Numbered from the stretch's first letter, positions 8,747-17,162 are shown. The stretch is 64,000 bases of DNA from Pauljensenia sp018375675 (GCA_041432705.1 JAPWAE010000009.1:42830-106829); one strand, 5' to 3'. A program made the numbers and translations. The notes: generated from the letters alone by a model not told the origin.

Positions 8747-9205
8747 CTACATGAACAACATCAGAACGATCATGAAGGCGGTGAAGATAACGTATGGGCT
8801 CGCGTTCAGGAGGATTCCCAGCCAGTTGAGCTTCCGCGTCTTCGGCTTCCCCACTGCCCCAACAATCCCGATAACACCACCGGCGAGGTTCACCGGGCCA
8901 ATAAACATCAGCGCAAAGAGCGGCAAGAAACCGATCGCTTCCTTGCCGCTCGGGTCGGGGTCGGATGCGCTGGCCCGGATAGCAAGCCACATGACCAGTA
9001 TCGTCAGGCCGATGAGGGCCCACCCGACAACACCCAAGATGATCGACGCTCGATTCACCTTCTGAGTCACAGCCCCTTGGGTCACGGGCACAGAACCCGG
9101 AGCGAATCCCTGCGGAACCGCCGCATATCCCTGAGACGTGGGCTGTGCGGGCGCGTATGGTCCCGAAGGCTGTTGCTCAGGCTGCTGAGGGTAAGGCGTA
9201 CTCAT
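8747..9205 (-). CDS. Pro/Gln-rich N-terminus small membrane protein
   Basis: 152 aa. The ATG at 9205 (MSTPYPQQP) is preceded by AGGAG, so it is chosen over the upstream ATG at 9226. Residues 1-55 are Pro/Gln/Ala-rich. Helices: IILGVVGWALIGLTILVMWLAI, FLPLFALMFIGPVNLAGGVIGIVGAV and LLNASPYVIFTAFMIVLML. Basic KPKTRKLN sits before the last helix, as in the neighbours. Function unknown. Confidence 0.72.
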   Translation of the reverse strand: MSTPYPQQPEQQPSGPYAPAQPTSQGYAAVPQGFAPGSVPVTQGAVTQKVNRASIILGVVGWALIGLTILVMWLAIRASASDPDPSGKEAIGFLPLFALMFIGPVNLAGGVIGIVGAVGKPKTRKLNWLGILLNASPYVIFTAFMIVLMLFM

Positions 9206-9235
9206 CTCACTACTCCTATGCGTCACGTAAGGCTG

Positions 9236-10099
9236 TTACCCGAGGAGGGTGCGCAGCACCTGCGCAACCCCGGCCTCGTTGTTTGAGGGGGCGACGAAGC
9301 GCGAGGCCTCGACGACGTCCTGCGAGGCGTTGGCCATCGCGAAGGACAGGTCCCCCTCGCTCATCATGGACAGGTCGTTACCGGCGTCGCCGAAGACGGC
9401 GGTCTGAGAGCGATCAACACCGAGGAAACGCTGCAGGTCGCGCACAGCGCTGCCTTTGTCGACGCCTCGGATCTGCAGGTCCGCCCAGTTCGCGCCGGAA
9501 ATCGCGTACTGGTGTGTGTCGGCGAAGTTGGCCAGGGTGGCCTCCGCGAGCGCCTCGACCGGGCCGAGGACGAAGACCGCTAGCTTGACGATCGCGTCGT
9601 CGATTTCGCCGGCCTCGATGGCGTCGATGATGGCGCTCTGGTCGTCGATGCGCTTGGTGCGGTGGTAGTAGGGCATGACGCCGTCGACGAAGCGGTCGTC
9701 GGTGCGCTCGACGTAGGCGAATTGCTTGCCGCACATGACCAGGCCCCCGTCGATCCCGTCCGGCCCCGAGGTGGCCTCACGGACGAGGCGGATGACCTCG
9801 CGCACCGTGGGGGTGTCCACTGGGTGGGAGGAGACCTCGACGCCGTCGCGCATGACGATGCCGCCGTTCTCACCAATGACGGTCATGCCGGGGCGCCCGG
9901 GGAACATGTCGATGAGGGTCCACACCTGCCGGCCGGACGCGGGCGCGAAGGTGACACCGCGCGCGTCCATCTGGTCGAGCAGCTCGTCCATGCCGGGCGG
10001 GAAGTTCTTGTCATCGTCCAGGAGGGTGCCGTCCATGTCGACGGCGGCCAGGCGCAGGTCGGTGCCCGCGTAACGCGCGGGGTCAGTGGGGGTCATCAT
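9236..10099 (-). CDS. HAD-superfamily Cof-type phosphatase
   Basis: 287 aa from the ATG at 10099; a GTG at 10126 would add nine residues. HAD motif I is AAVDMDGTLLDDD. The motif III Lys is in GVDKGSAV, and motif IV is VFGDAGNDLSMM followed by FAMANAS, as in Cof/YbiV-type phosphatases with a C2B cap. These enzymes dephosphorylate sugar phosphates or flavin/PLP-type cofactors in the cytoplasm. The substrate cannot be told from sequence. It lies within the membrane-protein cluster in the same orientation. Confidence 0.85.
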   Translation of the reverse strand: MMTPTDPARYAGTDLRLAAVDMDGTLLDDDKNFPPGMDELLDQMDARGVTFAPASGRQVWTLIDMFPGRPGMTVIGENGGIVMRDGVEVSSHPVDTPTVREVIRLVREATSGPDGIDGGLVMCGKQFAYVERTDDRFVDGVMPYYHRTKRIDDQSAIIDAIEAGEIDDAIVKLAVFVLGPVEALAEATLANFADTHQYAISGANWADLQIRGVDKGSAVRDLQRFLGVDRSQTAVFGDAGNDLSMMSEGDLSFAMANASQDVVEASRFVAPSNNEAGVAQVLRTLLG

Positions 10100-10194
10100 G
10101 GGTCCATTGTGCCCGACGGGACGCACGGGTGCTCACACCGGGGACGAGGCTGGGGCAACCTCACGCTGCCTCGTGCGGCGCGCGATTGAAACCC

Positions 10195-10575
10195 TCAGAA
10201 CCCCTGCTCCTTCTCATCAAGCTTCTGCGCGAGCTTGGCGACGATAGCGAGCAGGAACGAAATGAGACCAAAGGGGGCAACATACAACACGGCGAAGAAG
10301 AAGGTCCAGCCGCTCGCAACACCGGAGGGATTACTGCCGCTATCCATCGCTTCGGCTAGCAGGGGCAAAACGAACACGCTTGAGAGCAGAATGATCCCCA
10401 CGATCACGAAGAAGCGCGCCAGCTTTGAGCCTCGACGCCGCGCGGGAGGAACAGGTGCGGCAGCGGTTGCCGCAGTCGATCCGCCAGGCGCAACGGGCTG
10501 TGCCGCGACAGCGGATGCAACCATGGCCTCGGGGACATTCTCACCGCGCATCGTCACGTCGTTACTCTCGCTCAT
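10195..10575 (-). CDS. Small membrane protein with Ala/Pro-rich N-terminus
   Basis: 126 aa. The ATG at 10575 (MSESND) has AAAGGA at about 11 nt and is preferred to the ATG at 10590. Residues 1-55 are polar, Ala/Pro-rich. RRRGSKLARFF leads into two helices (VIVGIILLSSVFVLPLLAEAM and FFFAVLYVAPFGLISFLLAIVAKLA) and a charged end (QKLDEKEQGF). Paralogue of the protein at 5747-6226 by layout and by the shared LLAE(A/V) after the first helix. Confidence 0.72.
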   Translation of the reverse strand: MSESNDVTMRGENVPEAMVASAVAAQPVAPGGSTAATAAAPVPPARRRGSKLARFFVIVGIILLSSVFVLPLLAEAMDSGSNPSGVASGWTFFFAVLYVAPFGLISFLLAIVAKLAQKLDEKEQGF

Positions 10576-10611
10576 GCCTGATCCTTTCACTGCCCAACGC
10601 TGGGGTAATGA

Positions 10612-10899
10612 CTACCACCACCATAGCGCAACGGCCGCGGCGAGCAGCACGGCGGCCACGAGGGCCCCGAGGCGCAAAAAGCGCCGCGTACCCACGGACA
10701 TCGGGCATTGGGTCGAGGCGGATAGGGAAAAGATCTCCTCGTCGAGGTCGGCTCGCGCGCGTACGCTCGGGCGCACAGCGGGCGGATACGAGGGCGGCGC
10801 GGGGCGCCGGCGACGCGCGGCTGGCCTGGTAACCTGCGCTCCTCGCGCGGCCCCACCGACCCCCTCCGCGTGCGAGTACTGGGAAGGCGAGCGGTACAC
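10612..10899 (-). CDS. Small basic tail-anchored protein
   Basis: 95 aa. GTG start at 10899 with GGAG 8 nt upstream (gatGGAGacatc). Arg/Pro-rich body, an acidic DLDEEIFSL patch, then one C-terminal TM segment (LGALVAAVLLAAAVALWWW) ending at the stop. Two other frames are open here, but they lack a ribosome-binding site and any TM logic. Function unknown; may be a divisome- or envelope-associated anchor (speculation). Confidence 0.55.
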   Translation of the reverse strand: MYRSPSQYSHAEGVGGAARGAQVTRPAARRRRPAPPSYPPAVRPSVRARADLDEEIFSLSASTQCPMSVGTRRFLRLGALVAAVLLAAAVALWWW

Positions 10900-11118
10900 G
10901 ATGTCTCCATCGACTATTGCGGTGTGAATGGCGCAATCCTAGCACCCGTGAGGCGCGCGTCACATACATTTGATTTCTTTAATTTCAAACAATTTGATCG
11001 GAGCCGCAAACCAACAAACGGCTTGCACCCCCTTGCAAAATAAGCTGCCCGTCACACCATATGTTAGGCTGGCCCCGTTCGTTCAAAGCACCGAACGACC
11101 CTACTTCGAGGAGGAATC
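10900..11118. other. Intergenic, AT-rich promoter region
   Basis: Non-coding between divergent genes. It contains an AT-rich patch with repeated TTTGA(T) words at 10970-11000. A likely promoter of the downstream repeat-peptide gene lies around TTGCAAAA (11033) and TATGTTAGG (11060), followed by GAGGAGG at 11109-11115. Otherwise nothing seen. Confidence 0.4.
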
Positions 11119-11364
11119 ATGAGTCTGGAAGATCTGGCCAAGAAGGCTGAAGAAGGCTTCGAGAAGGTCGTTGACGCGGCCAAGGAGAAGGCTGAAGAAG
11201 CCAAGGACAAGCTCGCCGAGCTCGCTGGCGACGCCAAGGACAAGGCAGAAGACGCCAAGGACAAGGCAGCGGAGGCCGCCGAAGACGCCAAGGACAAGGC
11301 AGCGGAGATCGCCGAAGACGCCAAGGACAAGGCAGAGGACGTCAAGGACAAGCTCGAGAAGTGA
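11119..11364 (+). CDS. Lys/Ala/Asp repeat peptide (LEA-like amphipathic coil)
   Basis: 81 aa with a strong ribosome-binding site (GAGGAGG). After MSLEDLAKKAEEGFEKVVDAA the whole protein is an 11-residue repeat, AEDAKDKAAEA, in at least five copies. The pattern is typical of LEA group 3 and apolipoprotein-like amphipathic helices. No Cys, Trp, His or aromatic residues in the repeat. The 50-aa protein at 17163-17315 shares the N-terminal MxLEDLxKxAEEGxEK. The N-terminus also recalls the small MT0933-type 'antitoxin' family, an uncertain link. Probably abundant and stress-related (inference). Confidence 0.8.
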   Translation: MSLEDLAKKAEEGFEKVVDAAKEKAEEAKDKLAELAGDAKDKAEDAKDKAAEAAEDAKDKAAEIAEDAKDKAEDVKDKLEK

Positions 11365-11374
11365 GCTACCAGAA

Positions 11375-11406
11375 GGGGGGGGCGAACCTAGAGGTTCGCC
11401 CCCCCT
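11375..11406 (+). terminator. Strong intrinsic terminator
   Basis: GGGGGGGCGAACC pairs with GGTTCGCCCCCCC around the loop TAGA, just after the repeat-peptide stop. No long T-run; the stem is very stable. Confidence 0.75.
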
Positions 11407-11478
11407 CTCCATGCACTCGCGCCCCCGACGGTTTTACATTCCCCCGTAGCTCGGACCACGCGACTGGCGACGAGCGCT

Positions 11479-12846
11479 CTACTCCCGTCCCTCGCGCACA
11501 CTCGCGAGGATTCGGCGGCGCAGCGGGACGGTTGCCTCGGAAGCAACGACGATGAGAATGACGCCCACAATCGCCGAGGCGAGCGCAATGAGGAAGCCCT
11601 TTCCCGCACCTGCCGCAAGCATCGGCGACATGAACACCATGCCGAGCAGCATCGAGCCGACGATCATGACGAACGCGGGAATCGCGACCTCGAGACGACG
11701 GCTGCGGTCCATAAAGCCGCGCGGGGACCCCATGTAGGACAGGGCTCGTACCTGGTCGGCTGAGTCGATGACGCGAATCGACTGGTTGACCGCGGTCGAC
11801 ACGGCGCCCAGGGCGAGGGTAATCGCGAAGGTCAGCAGCATGCCTCTGTTGATGTCGCCGATGACGATAAGCGCGACCTCGTCGGTCCTGTCCCCGCTCA
11901 TCGAGATCGAATCACTCGCCGGATACATGATGCCCACGAGGAACCCGACGAGGGCGACAGCCCCGAAGGAGCGCCACACGGCGCGCGGGTCGTCGGCCAT
12001 GCGGCGCCCAGCCACCATCATCTGGGGGCTGCGCGATGCCCGAGCCATGATGCGGCCCATGAGGCTGATCGACCAGACGCCCACCAGGTTGACGATCAGG
12101 AAGATCGCTCCCATGAAGCCCATGAACACGGCCATGCCGATAGCAGTCCCCAGGTTCATCGCGAGGGTTCCGACACTCAGCCAGAGGACGAGGAGGACCA
12201 GTCCAAGGACGGGGCCGACCGCGCTCACGCGGCCCGCCTGCGTGCGGCGTGCGACGCCCAGGGGCGTGATCGCGACCTTGCGCATGGCCAGCCACGAGGA
12301 CAGGGCGGCCAGGAGGATCATGGCGAGTCCCTCAACGAGGAGGGCAACAACCCCCACCCACATCTCGCTGGCCCCCATCGGGCGTCCCTGGAAGGACAGC
12401 GCACCCCACGCGGGCAGTGTCACGGCGTACAGGATCGAGCCGACGACAACGCCAACAACCGCAAACACGCAGGTTTCGAGGATGCAGGCGAGCTTCGTCT
12501 TGCCCGGCGCGAGGCCGATGAGGCGCAGGACCGCGAGGTCACGCTCACGCCGACTCATACCCAGACGTGCGGCCGCTGCCCCCATCGAGATGATGGGAAC
12601 GATCAGCAGGGTGGCCGCGAAGTACGCAAGCATCACGTAGAAGGACGCCATCCCGTCGAGGCTTGAGGGATCGTCGGCGGTGGCGGACGTGGCCGCGACG
12701 GCGGCTCTCGCCCCGAAGGCCATGACGCCACCGGTGACCGCGAGCAGGAACGCGTGCGGCAGGGCGAAGGCAGCGACCGTGAGGACACTCGTCGCCCGGT
12801 CACGCGACCGTAGGAGCGCCCCGGCGGCGGTGCGCACGGCGCTCAT
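11479..12846 (-). CDS. FtsX-like ABC transporter permease
   Basis: 455 aa. Eight to nine predicted TM segments in two FtsX/MacB-type halves. The first half carries ISMGAAAARLGMSRRERDLAVLRLIG, the typical cytoplasmic coupling segment, and the second DSADQVRALSYMGSPRGF. Extracytoplasmic loops are short, as in peptide or antibiotic exporters rather than lipoprotein releasers. Starts in a 4-nt ATGA overlap with the ATPase gene upstream, so the two form one operon. Likely exports a hydrophobic peptide or drug, or senses antimicrobial peptides; substrate not determinable. Confidence 0.85.
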   Translation of the reverse strand: MSAVRTAAGALLRSRDRATSVLTVAAFALPHAFLLAVTGGVMAFGARAAVAATSATADDPSSLDGMASFYVMLAYFAATLLIVPIISMGAAAARLGMSRRERDLAVLRLIGLAPGKTKLACILETCVFAVVGVVVGSILYAVTLPAWGALSFQGRPMGASEMWVGVVALLVEGLAMILLAALSSWLAMRKVAITPLGVARRTQAGRVSAVGPVLGLVLLVLWLSVGTLAMNLGTAIGMAVFMGFMGAIFLIVNLVGVWSISLMGRIMARASRSPQMMVAGRRMADDPRAVWRSFGAVALVGFLVGIMYPASDSISMSGDRTDEVALIVIGDINRGMLLTFAITLALGAVSTAVNQSIRVIDSADQVRALSYMGSPRGFMDRSRRLEVAIPAFVMIVGSMLLGMVFMSPMLAAGAGKGFLIALASAIVGVILIVVASEATVPLRRRILASVREGRE

Positions 12847-13568
12847 CGGGCCACCCCCTGGTTGGGGGCGCCACTGCCTCGGGCCTCGAGGGAGATGCGG
12901 CCGTCGCGCACGTGGATCGTGTGCGGCAGACGCGCGGCGACACCGGGATCGTGGGTGACGAGGACGAGGGATGCGCCGGTGGAGGCGCAGGCGCTCGTCA
13001 GCAGGGCCATGACCTCGCCGCCGGTTGCCTGGTCGAGAGCGCCCGTGGGCTCATCCGCGAAAATCACCGAGGGATTGGTGGCGAGCGCGCGCCCGATCGC
13101 GACGCGCTGGGCCTGGCCGCCCGAGAGCTGGCCGGGTCGGTAGGGGCCGGCGCCGTCGAGGCCGAGGTTCGTCAGGATCTCGCGTGCGCGAGCGATCGCC
13201 TGCGATTTCGACGTTCCCGCGAGCATGAGGGGCATCGCGATGTTTTCTTCCGTGGGCAGCTCGGGCAGGAGCTGGCCGTCCTGGAACACGAAGCCGAAGC
13301 GGCGCAGGCGCAGGTCGGAGAGCACCCGCTCCGACATGGTCGTCATCTCCTCGCCGTCCAGGGTGATAGACCCTGAGCTGGGGCGCAGCACGCCCGCCAG
13401 GCAGTGCAGGAGGGTGGTCTTACCGGAGCCCGAGGGACCCATGATCGCCACCTGCGTGCCCTGCGGGAGTGTCAGGTCGACGCCTGCCAGGGCGTGGACG
13501 GGCGTGTTCCCACGCATGTATGTCTTCGTCAGTGCTCGGGTCACCAGACCCGCCGTGTCGTGTGTCAT
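12843..13568 (-). CDS. ABC transporter ATPase, MacB/LolD type
   Basis: 241 aa. Walker A GPSGSGKTTLLHC, Q-loop FGFVFQDGQLLPELPTEENI, signature LSGGQAQRVAIGRALA, Walker B VIFADEPTGALD and H-loop LVLVTHDPGVA. The GALDxATG motif is characteristic of the ATPases that pair with FtsX-like permeases, matching the permease encoded immediately downstream. No adjacent two-component system is present. Confidence 0.92.
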   Translation of the reverse strand: MTHDTAGLVTRALTKTYMRGNTPVHALAGVDLTLPQGTQVAIMGPSGSGKTTLLHCLAGVLRPSSGSITLDGEEMTTMSERVLSDLRLRRFGFVFQDGQLLPELPTEENIAMPLMLAGTSKSQAIARAREILTNLGLDGAGPYRPGQLSGGQAQRVAIGRALATNPSVIFADEPTGALDQATGGEVMALLTSACASTGASLVLVTHDPGVAARLPHTIHVRDGRISLEARGSGAPNQGVAR

Positions 13569-13660
13569 GTTTGAACGATAGGCCCGCAGCCCCGCGCGTT
13601 TCTATGAGGGGCTGCCCTGGTCACCCCCTGAGAGTCCCCCGACATCGACACCGCAGTTGC

Positions 13661-13666
13661 TACGTT
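13661..13666 (+). promoter_or_regulatory. -10 element of a probable leaderless transcript
   Basis: TACGTT is exactly 6 nt from the ATG at 13673, and no ribosome-binding site is present. This places the transcription start at or next to the A of ATG. The same spacing is seen upstream of several other genes in the window. Confidence 0.55.
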
Positions 13667-13672
13667 TGACGC

Positions 13673-15139
13673 ATGAACCGCGCCCTGGATCCCCTCGCCG
13701 CCCAGCTGCTGCTACGCGCCTATGCGCGGGCCACGAACATGCTCGTTGCGGGTCGATCCTTCGCGACGGACGACCCGACGCTGGCCGCCCTGCTGCGCGC
13801 CTTCGGCGCCCACGTACGCCCGCTGTCGGACGCCGAGGGGACCCCGGCCTCGCCCCAGGTCGTCTTCTCGCTCGAGGAGGACGCGACTCCGAGGCCCGGC
13901 GCGATCACGGTCCTGGCGCCCGGCGGCGTGTTCCGCGCCGTCATCGCCCCCGACGGGCGCACCATCACGGGCCCCGGCGACGAGGGACGCATCGAGTGGG
14001 CGCGCGCCCACATGCCCGTCACCGAGGCGGCGGCACGCGCCCTGGCTCCCCTGGTGGCGGGCCGAAGCGTGGGGCTGTCCCTCGTCCTGGAGCCGAAAAC
14101 AGCCGCCCTGGCCCTCATGCTCTCCGAGGCCGGCGCGCGCATCAGCGTCTTCGGCTGGGCGTCCGAGACCCGCGAGGACGTCGCGGCCCGCCTGCGCGAC
14201 GCCGGCATCCCCGTGTTCGCGGACTCGGCAGCCTCCCGCGAGCGCGAGTGGGAGCTCGCGCGCGAGTTTTTGGCTCAGCACAGCGAGTTTCTCCTGGACG
14301 ATGGCTCCCACCTGATCCGCCTGGCGCACGATACCCAGCGCTGCCCGGGTGTCCTGGACGCGCTGGTCGGCGCGGCGGAGGAGACCACCTCGGGGCTGCG
14401 CCCGCTGCGTTCTTTCGATCTGCGCATTCCGGTCATGGCCTCGAACGACGCGCGTTCGAAGACCCTGTTCGACAACGCCTACGGGACGGGTCAATCGTGC
14501 TGGACGACGATCCTCGATCTCATTGACCCGCGCGGCGTCGGCGCGCCCGTGGCGGGGATGAGCGTCGTCGTCATCGGCTACGGCGACGTGGGTCGCGGCT
14601 GCGCGCGCTTCGGCGTGGCGCTCGGCGCACGCGTCACCGTCGTGGAGCTGGACCCCGTGCGCGCCCTGCAGGCGTCGATGGACGGGTTCACCGTGGCCTC
14701 GCTGGAGGAGGCCGCTGCGAGCGCCGGCATGCTGATCTCCGCGACGGGCGAGCGCTCGACGATCCCACTGAGCGCGCTGGAAGCGGCGCCCGAGGGCGCA
14801 ATCGTCACGGTCGCCGGCGGCGTCGACGGGGAGGTATCCATTGACGAGGCCGTGGCCGCCTCCTGGGTCATGGCCGAGTCGGGCGATCCCCACGTGCAGA
14901 CCCTGACCAGCCCCTCCGGCAAAAAGCTGCGCGTCCTCGAGCGCGGGGAGGGCATCAACTACACGGCGGGCGAGGGAAACCCCATCGAGATCATGGACAT
15001 GAGCTTCGGCGTGCAGCTGGCGTCCCTGCGCGAGCTCCTCACCCACGAAGGCGAGCTGGCCCCCGGCCTGCACGACCTGCCGCGCGAGGCCGACGACGCG
15101 GTGGCCGCGGCGGCGCTGGGCGCCCTGTCCCTGTCATAG
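13673..15139 (+). CDS. S-adenosylhomocysteine hydrolase-like protein (possible S-inosylhomocysteine hydrolase)
   Basis: 488 aa. AdoHcyase family: AEETTSG (glutamate near the substrate), the catalytic Lys/Asp/Asn in NDARSKTLFDNAYG, LLDDG, and the NAD-binding loop VVIGYGDVGRGCARFG. Departures from true SAHH: the His-x-Thr substrate motif (CLHMTxxTA) is replaced by LSLVLEPKTA, the Cys of DNLYGC is Thr, and the C-terminal Lys/Tyr tail is missing. The gene next door encodes a deaminase of the type that converts SAH to S-inosylhomocysteine. Together they suggest hydrolysis of a deaminated substrate, as described for an archaeal S-inosylhomocysteine hydrolase. Family assignment is firm; substrate is inference. 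Confidence 0.8.
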   Translation: MNRALDPLAAQLLLRAYARATNMLVAGRSFATDDPTLAALLRAFGAHVRPLSDAEGTPASPQVVFSLEEDATPRPGAITVLAPGGVFRAVIAPDGRTITGPGDEGRIEWARAHMPVTEAAARALAPLVAGRSVGLSLVLEPKTAALALMLSEAGARISVFGWASETREDVAARLRDAGIPVFADSAASREREWELAREFLAQHSEFLLDDGSHLIRLAHDTQRCPGVLDALVGAAEETTSGLRPLRSFDLRIPVMASNDARSKTLFDNAYGTGQSCWTTILDLIDPRGVGAPVAGMSVVVIGYGDVGRGCARFGVALGARVTVVELDPVRALQASMDGFTVASLEEAAASAGMLISATGERSTIPLSALEAAPEGAIVTVAGGVDGEVSIDEAVAASWVMAESGDPHVQTLTSPSGKKLRVLERGEGINYTAGEGNPIEIMDMSFGVQLASLRELLTHEGELAPGLHDLPREADDAVAAAALGALSLS

Positions 15140-15222
15140 TCGCAGCTCACGTCCACCGGCGGGCGGGTGCGCCCACCCCACTTCTACACTGTTAGTCAGC
15201 GTCCCCCACTGAAAGGCCCCCC

Positions 15223-16515
15223 ATGAGCGACGTGGTCGTCTGGTCCGCCGGCATGGTCATCCCGATCACCGCACCCTCGATCCTCGACGGCGCTGTCGCC
15301 GTGCGCGACGGGCGCATCGAGCACGTGGGAGCACGCGACTGGGTCGTCGAAACGCTCACGCAGCGCGGCCTTTCCTTCACTGAACGCCACTTTGACGGCG
15401 TGCTGCTCCCCGGCCTCGTCAATGCGCACACGCACCTGCAGTACACGGGCATGGCGTCCGTGGGCGCCGGGCAGTACCGCGGTTTTGACGACTGGGCACG
15501 CGCCTTCGACGAGGTCTACGACGCCGGCGGCCTGGACTGGGGAGGCGACGCGGCCGCGGGAGCGCGCCTGCTCCTGGCCAGCGGCACGACCGCCGCCGCC
15601 GACGTGGTGACGGACGCCGCCGCGGCCTCGGCCCTGCACGACGCCGGACTGCACGGCGTCGCCTACTGGGAGGTCATGAGCTGGTCGAACGAGGAGTGGC
15701 GGGCCCGAGGCGAACGCGAGGTCTCCGCATCCCTGGACGCCATGCCGACCCCTCCGGCCGTGGGCATCTCCCCGCACGCCCCCTACTCCCTCGACGCCGA
15801 GCCGCTACTGGATTTGCCGGACATGGCCAGGCGACGCGGCATGCGCATCCACATCCACCTGGGTGAGTCCCACTCCGAGGCCGAATGGTCCGAGACGCGC
15901 ACAACCGCCCTGGCCGACCTGTGGAAGAGCGAGCACTCCTCGTCGTTCACGGCGATGCGCTCGCGCGGCGGCGGCTTCTCCTCGACGCAGTTCGTCGATC
16001 AGCTGGGCGTCCTCGGACCCGACTGTCACGTCGCCCACGGCGTGTACATGCGCGCCGACGACCGCCGGCGACTGCGCGCCCGCCAGACGGCCGTGGCGCT
16101 GTGCCCGCGCTCGAACCGCGTGATCGGCCTGGACGCGCCGCCCGTCGGCGCCTACCTCACCGAGGGCAACATGATCGCGGTCGGCACGGACTCCCTGTCC
16201 TCCTCACCGTCGCTCGACCTCCTCGAGGACGTCGCCCTCCTCTTCGACCTGGCGCGATCCCAAGGCTACGAGGACCAGGACCTGGCGCGCCGCCTCCTGC
16301 AGGCCGCGACCCTGGGAGGCGCCACCGCGATGGGCCTGGCGACCGGCCCCGACCGCCTCGGTCAGCTCCAGTCGGGAGCGGTCGCCGACATGTGCGTCGT
16401 CGACGTGCCCGTCACCTCGATCGTGGAGACCATCGACACCGTCGCCCGCCACGGCGCCGGTCGCGTCGTCGAAACCATCGTGTCCGGACGCGTGCGCTAC
16501 TCGGCCTCGCGCTGA
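15223..16515 (+). CDS. Amidohydrolase, nucleoside deaminase type (SAH/MTA/5'-deoxyadenosine deaminase-like)
   Basis: 430 aa. Metal-dependent hydrolase of the ATZ/TRZ group. Metal ligands: HTH in LVNAHTHLQ, His in IHIHLGES, His in VAHGVYM, Asp in VGTDSLSSS. The Glu after HLGE and the SPHAPYS segment fit adenosine-moiety deaminases such as MtaD/DadD; aminodeoxyfutalosine or guanine deaminase cannot be excluded. GAAAGG precedes the ATG. Located 84 nt after the SAHH-like gene and 53 nt before a DUF985 gene, all on the plus strand, so probably one operon. Confidence 0.8.
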   Translation: MSDVVVWSAGMVIPITAPSILDGAVAVRDGRIEHVGARDWVVETLTQRGLSFTERHFDGVLLPGLVNAHTHLQYTGMASVGAGQYRGFDDWARAFDEVYDAGGLDWGGDAAAGARLLLASGTTAAADVVTDAAAASALHDAGLHGVAYWEVMSWSNEEWRARGEREVSASLDAMPTPPAVGISPHAPYSLDAEPLLDLPDMARRRGMRIHIHLGESHSEAEWSETRTTALADLWKSEHSSSFTAMRSRGGGFSSTQFVDQLGVLGPDCHVAHGVYMRADDRRRLRARQTAVALCPRSNRVIGLDAPPVGAYLTEGNMIAVGTDSLSSSPSLDLLEDVALLFDLARSQGYEDQDLARRLLQAATLGGATAMGLATGPDRLGQLQSGAVADMCVVDVPVTSIVETIDTVARHGAGRVVETIVSGRVRYSASR

Positions 16516-16568
16516 CCCTGTCGTTTCCCTTTCGCTCAGCCTCCCTTTCCCTTCGTTTGGAGTTTCGC

Positions 16569-17018
16569 ATGACCGACGTGTCCCCGCTGATTGATGCCAT
16601 GGGCCTCGCACCCCACCCCGAGGGCGGCCACTACCGCCGCACGTGGACCGCGCCCACGCAGGTGGACACTCCGCGCGGGAGCCGCCACAGCGCCTCCGCG
16701 ATCATCTTCCTCCTCGACCGCGACGAGGAGGCCCGCTGGCACCTCGTCCACTCCGACGAACTGTGGATCTGGTCGGGGCCCGGAGCCCTCGAGGTGCACC
16801 TGGGAGGCAACGGGGACGCGCCCGAGGCCGACCCGCGCATCGTGACGTTGGGCTCTCCGGCCAGCACACAGGCATCCGATCCGAGCAACCCCGTGCAGAT
16901 CCTCGTGCCCGCCGGCACCTGGCAGCGCACCTTCGCCCGCGGCGACTACGCGCTGGCCACCTGCGTCGTCTCCCCCGAGTTCACCTTCGACGACTGGAAG
17001 CTCGCCGAAGGCGTCTGA
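16569..17018 (+). CDS. DUF985 cupin-fold protein
   Basis: 149 aa. The opening ALAPHPEGGHYRRTW, then SAIIFLLDRDEEARWHLVHSDELW and the later VPAGTWQRTF are characteristic of the DUF985/YML079w cupin family. His and Glu residues along the barrel (HPEGG, WHLVHSDE) could bind a metal or small sugar-nucleotide-like ligand. No reaction is established for the family that I can state. Its position after the SAHH-like and deaminase genes hints at a role in the same nucleoside/thioether salvage (inference). Confidence 0.8.
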   Translation: MTDVSPLIDAMGLAPHPEGGHYRRTWTAPTQVDTPRGSRHSASAIIFLLDRDEEARWHLVHSDELWIWSGPGALEVHLGGNGDAPEADPRIVTLGSPASTQASDPSNPVQILVPAGTWQRTFARGDYALATCVVSPEFTFDDWKLAEGV

Positions 17019-17162
17019 TCCCGACGGCACAATGTCCCACGGCGCGGACGCGCAGGGAACCATCACGCCACGGGACCCCTTGAACGCGCGAGCACCCCGG
17101 TTCGGGCATAGGGTGGGACCATCCGCTCGACCAATACGGGCGGCTCGTTCCAAGGAGGAAAC
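17019..17162. other. Intergenic leader of the small helical peptide
   Basis: No gene seen. A strong ribosome-binding site (AAGGAGGA, 17152-17159) and a putative -10 (CATAGGGT, 17108) belong to the small gene that follows. Confidence 0.35.

Noticed and set aside
10562..10969. Alternative 135-codon minus-strand frame overlapping the small tail-anchored protein
   Set aside because: Arg-rich without TM or ribosome-binding site; the 10612-10899 frame has GGAG before a GTG and a proper C-terminal TM.
13712..15073. 453-codon minus-strand frame
   Set aside because: Antisense to the SAHH-like gene, Gly/Arg/His-rich, no ribosome-binding site.
15885..16568. Long N-terminal extension of the DUF985 gene in frame
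   Set aside because: The extension is the Arg/Pro-rich shadow of the deaminase gene; DUF985 proteins start close to MTDVSPLIDAMGL.
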